DNA of 7,990 nucleotides from Deltaproteobacteria bacterium (GTDB lineage Bacteria > Desulfobacterota > DSM-4660 > Desulfatiglandales > B25-G16). The notes beneath the pieces were generated by a model, which ran no database searches, was not told where the DNA came from, and worked only from the letters and a program-made list of their open reading frames with translations. The stretch covers positions 164,902-172,891 of the forward strand of contig CP070752.1 of assembly GCA_020348625.1 (NCBI GenBank), in the 5' to 3' direction. Positions 6,461 through 7,990 of this stretch are shown piece after piece (the first letter of the stretch is position 1; the number at the start of each line of letters is the position of its first letter). A program made the translations under genes and the position numbers.

Positions 6461-6465
6461 GAGAA

Positions 6466-7662
6466 ATGATTAATCACTTGCGCGACAAAGGCAGGCTGGG
6501 ACACGCGGATCCATACCCGATGCACGTTCTCAAACGGGTTCACCGGCCCACTACTCTCATTTACGACGAAAAGGTGCAGCGCGTGGACGAGCGGGAAAGC
6601 GGGTTCATGCGTGCCGGCCGTGGGGATTTCGGCCCCCACCTCAAAAAGGAATACTTTCGATTTGTGCAAAAACACCCCTTATCCAACGCCCTCGTAAAGA
6701 TGGGTTTCCATTTACGAAAGGTGGTAGACGGGGAGGTGGCCCATAAGCTCGCGCCCATCCCTGATGATCCAGATTGGATGGCGGGGCATATCAAGGAAAC
6801 CGCCTATTTCCTGAGAGCGGACATGGTGGGTATTTGCGAGTTGCCTCCGTATGCCGTTTACACTTACGGCGCCTGGCACGGGGGAGAGAAGATAGAGCTC
6901 AACCACAAATACGCCATTGCCATCCTCGTGGACCAGGATACCCGCACGGAGGCGGCCTTTAATGGCCGCGATTGGATCAGCAATTCCATGAGTTTCATGG
7001 CATACACCACCACGGGTTTTATTGCCTGTATTCTGGCTGACTACATCCGCCAGCTCGGATATCGGGCCAGGGCTCACCATGCGCTTAATTATCAGGTCGT
7101 GGTTCCGCCCATCCTCTTGTGGGCCGGTTTGGGGGAGATGTGCCGCATCGGGGATATCGTGCTCAACCCCTTCTTGGGGCCTCGGTTCAAGGCGGCAGTG
7201 GTAACCACCGACCTTCCCATGGCAGTTGACAAGCCCATCGACTTTGGTCTTCAGGATTTTTGCGCCAAGTGCGGCAAATGCGCCCGGGAATGCCCTGCTG
7301 GGGCGATCAGCCCAGGCGACAAGGTTATTCACAACGGTTATGAAAAATGGCCGAATGATGTGGAAAAGTGCACCGGCATGAGGGTCGGTAACAAGCAGGG
7401 TTCCGGCTGCGGCACTTGCATTAAGGCCTGCCCCTGGAGCAAGCCTTATACGCCCTTTCATCGGGCAGTCAACTGGACCATGCGGCACGTACCTCCTCTG
7501 CGGCGATTGGGCGTATGGGGTGATGACCTAATGGGCTACGGAAGGCCCGACCCGAAACGCAAATGGTGGCTGGATCTCGAGGATGTCAACGGGCAATTAC
7601 GGGCGGTCAAGCCCGACCAGGGGCTCACCCAGAACCGGGGAGGGATAGAGAAAAGAAGCTAA
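6466..7662 (+). CDS. Reductive dehalogenase family protein (RdhA-like), no Tat signal
   Basis: The protein has 398 residues. RdhA enzymes use a corrinoid and two 4Fe-4S clusters to remove halogens from organohalides. Visible family motifs are QRVDERESGFMRA at 38-50 (family VDERDTMFxR), HKYAIAILVDQD, GYRARAHHALNY, AGLGEMCRIG and TTDLPMAVDKPIDFG at 247-261. The first cluster motif is C266-x2-C269-x2-C272-x3-C276-P. The second is C302-x12-C315-x2-C318-x3-C322-PWSKP. The C-terminus has DDLMGYG and KWW, as in RdhA. QueG epoxyqueuosine reductase shares the CPW end, but the DKPIDFG, VDER and GYG motifs favour RdhA. Respiratory RdhA proteins are exported by a twin-arginine signal and held by RdhB. 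Here the protein begins directly at MINHLRDKGR and the next gene is on the opposite strand, so a cytoplasmic location is inferred. The substrate is unknown. Base composition looks somewhat more G+C-rich than the neighbours by eye. Confidence 0.9.
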   Translation: MINHLRDKGRLGHADPYPMHVLKRVHRPTTLIYDEKVQRVDERESGFMRAGRGDFGPHLKKEYFRFVQKHPLSNALVKMGFHLRKVVDGEVAHKLAPIPDDPDWMAGHIKETAYFLRADMVGICELPPYAVYTYGAWHGGEKIELNHKYAIAILVDQDTRTEAAFNGRDWISNSMSFMAYTTTGFIACILADYIRQLGYRARAHHALNYQVVVPPILLWAGLGEMCRIGDIVLNPFLGPRFKAAVVTTDLPMAVDKPIDFGLQDFCAKCGKCARECPAGAISPGDKVIHNGYEKWPNDVEKCTGMRVGNKQGSGCGTCIKACPWSKPYTPFHRAVNWTMRHVPPLRRLGVWGDDLMGYGRPDPKRKWWLDLEDVNGQLRAVKPDQGLTQNRGGIEKRS

Positions 7663-7674
7663 AGTGAGTGTTTC

Positions 7675-7691
7675 GCCCGGTCACGTCCGGC
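7675..7691. terminator. Weak hairpin between convergent genes
   Basis: GCCCGG (7675-7680) can pair with CCGGC (7687-7691) around a 6-base loop, giving 5 pairs with one bulged C. It lies between the RdhA-like stop and the radical SAM stop. Neither strand has a T-run after it, so this is at best a poor bidirectional terminator. Confidence 0.25.
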
Positions 7692-7700
7692 AAGATGCGG

Positions 7701-7990
7701 TTATGAGATGCTCCTCACCAACTCATACTGCTCTGGCGTTCTGGCAAAGATTCCAACATTCCCCAATCTCACGTTCTTAAGCCCTGTTTCTTTCACCCGC
7801 GTGTAGGCCTCGATCATCTGGTTCAGATTTGGAGGGGGAACATGGGTGAGCTGATATTCGGGAAAAAAGGCGAGAATTGTGTATGGGATCTGAGAACCCA
7901 CCTCAACGAGAATCCGGGCTATTCTTTCCAGCTGGTCTGTTTCAACCCAGCCGGGGATGAAAAGGGAGAGCACCTCGAGAACAAACCCTC
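7701..7990 (-). CDS. Radical SAM protein, C-terminal part (AmrS/PflA-like), cut by window edge
   Basis: The frame is open to the right edge, so the N-terminal half, including the CxxxCxxC cluster motif, is outside the window; about 96 residues are seen. The visible part reads LEVLSLFIPGWVET, then an IPYTILAFFPEYQL segment, HVPPPNL, a helix, and GLKNVRLGNVGIF. This order matches the end of the AmmeMemoRadiSam (AmrS) and pyruvate formate-lyase activase-like families, where FhPdY and the final Y.GN-type segment are conserved. The GTG at 7973 sits inside a conserved strand and is not a start. The typical closing cysteine-rich segment of some relatives is absent, since the protein ends 17 residues after GLGN-like VRLGNV. 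Which glycyl-radical or other target it serves cannot be judged from this fragment. Confidence 0.75.
   Translation of the reverse strand, partial: GFVLEVLSLFIPGWVETDQLERIARILVEVGSQIPYTILAFFPEYQLTHVPPPNLNQMIEAYTRVKETGLKNVRLGNVGIFARTPEQYELVRSIS

Noticed and set aside
6180..6465. Possible cobalamin riboswitch before a corrinoid enzyme gene
   Set aside because: No B12-box-like sequence or conserved core could be found in the leader.
6712..7488. 258-codon open frame antisense to the RdhA-like gene
   Set aside because: It lies wholly within a gene with clear family motifs, has no family features of its own, and reflects codon bias of the sense strand.

Overview
The window looks like chromosome from an anaerobic, Gram-negative bacterium. 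The best guess is the Desulfobacterota (the former Deltaproteobacteria), but this is an inference. It rests on the envelope genes (a signal peptide followed by a periplasmic L,D-transpeptidase fold, plus lipoproteins), a reductive-dehalogenase family protein, a radical SAM enzyme, and a mid-range base composition with strong GGAGG ribosome binding sites. No rRNA, tRNA, CRISPR array or intact insertion sequence was found.

Layout. (1) Positions 2-1198 (+) hold the 3' part of an RNB-family exoribonuclease gene whose start lies left of the window. (2) Positions 1212-4938 (-) form a block of four genes read right to left: purB (adenylosuccinate lyase), a predicted lipoprotein, a Csd6-like L,D-transpeptidase/carboxypeptidase with an NTF2-like tail, and, after a 100-base gap, a single-pass membrane protein with a coiled coil. 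The first three overlap end to start (20 and 13 bases), so they are very probably co-transcribed and translationally coupled. A sigma70-like promoter can be proposed just upstream of purB. (3) Positions 5048-5512 (-) hold a DUF488 protein. (4) Positions 5513-6465 are gene-poor: a run of small, unconvincing reading frames, a REP-like GACCCCG repeat, and one small lipoprotein gene (5991-6116, +) with a perfect Shine-Dalgarno sequence. (5) Positions 6466-7662 (+) hold a reductive dehalogenase-family protein (RdhA-like) with two 4Fe-4S motifs but no Tat signal and no following rdhB. (6) Positions 7701-7990 (-) hold the C-terminal end of a radical SAM protein resembling AmrS or pyruvate formate-lyase activase, truncated by the right edge.

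How the genes relate. The purB block joins a purine-synthesis enzyme to envelope genes. The coupling is positional, and the shared theme of the downstream genes is probably peptidoglycan trimming and cell shape. The RdhA-like gene stands alone as a one-gene unit. Its lack of a Tat signal and membrane anchor argues for a cytoplasmic, non-classical role and makes it the most interesting locus here. Ahead of it sit a 12-base perfect palindrome and three GTTC repeats on an exact 10-base period, which could be regulatory sites.
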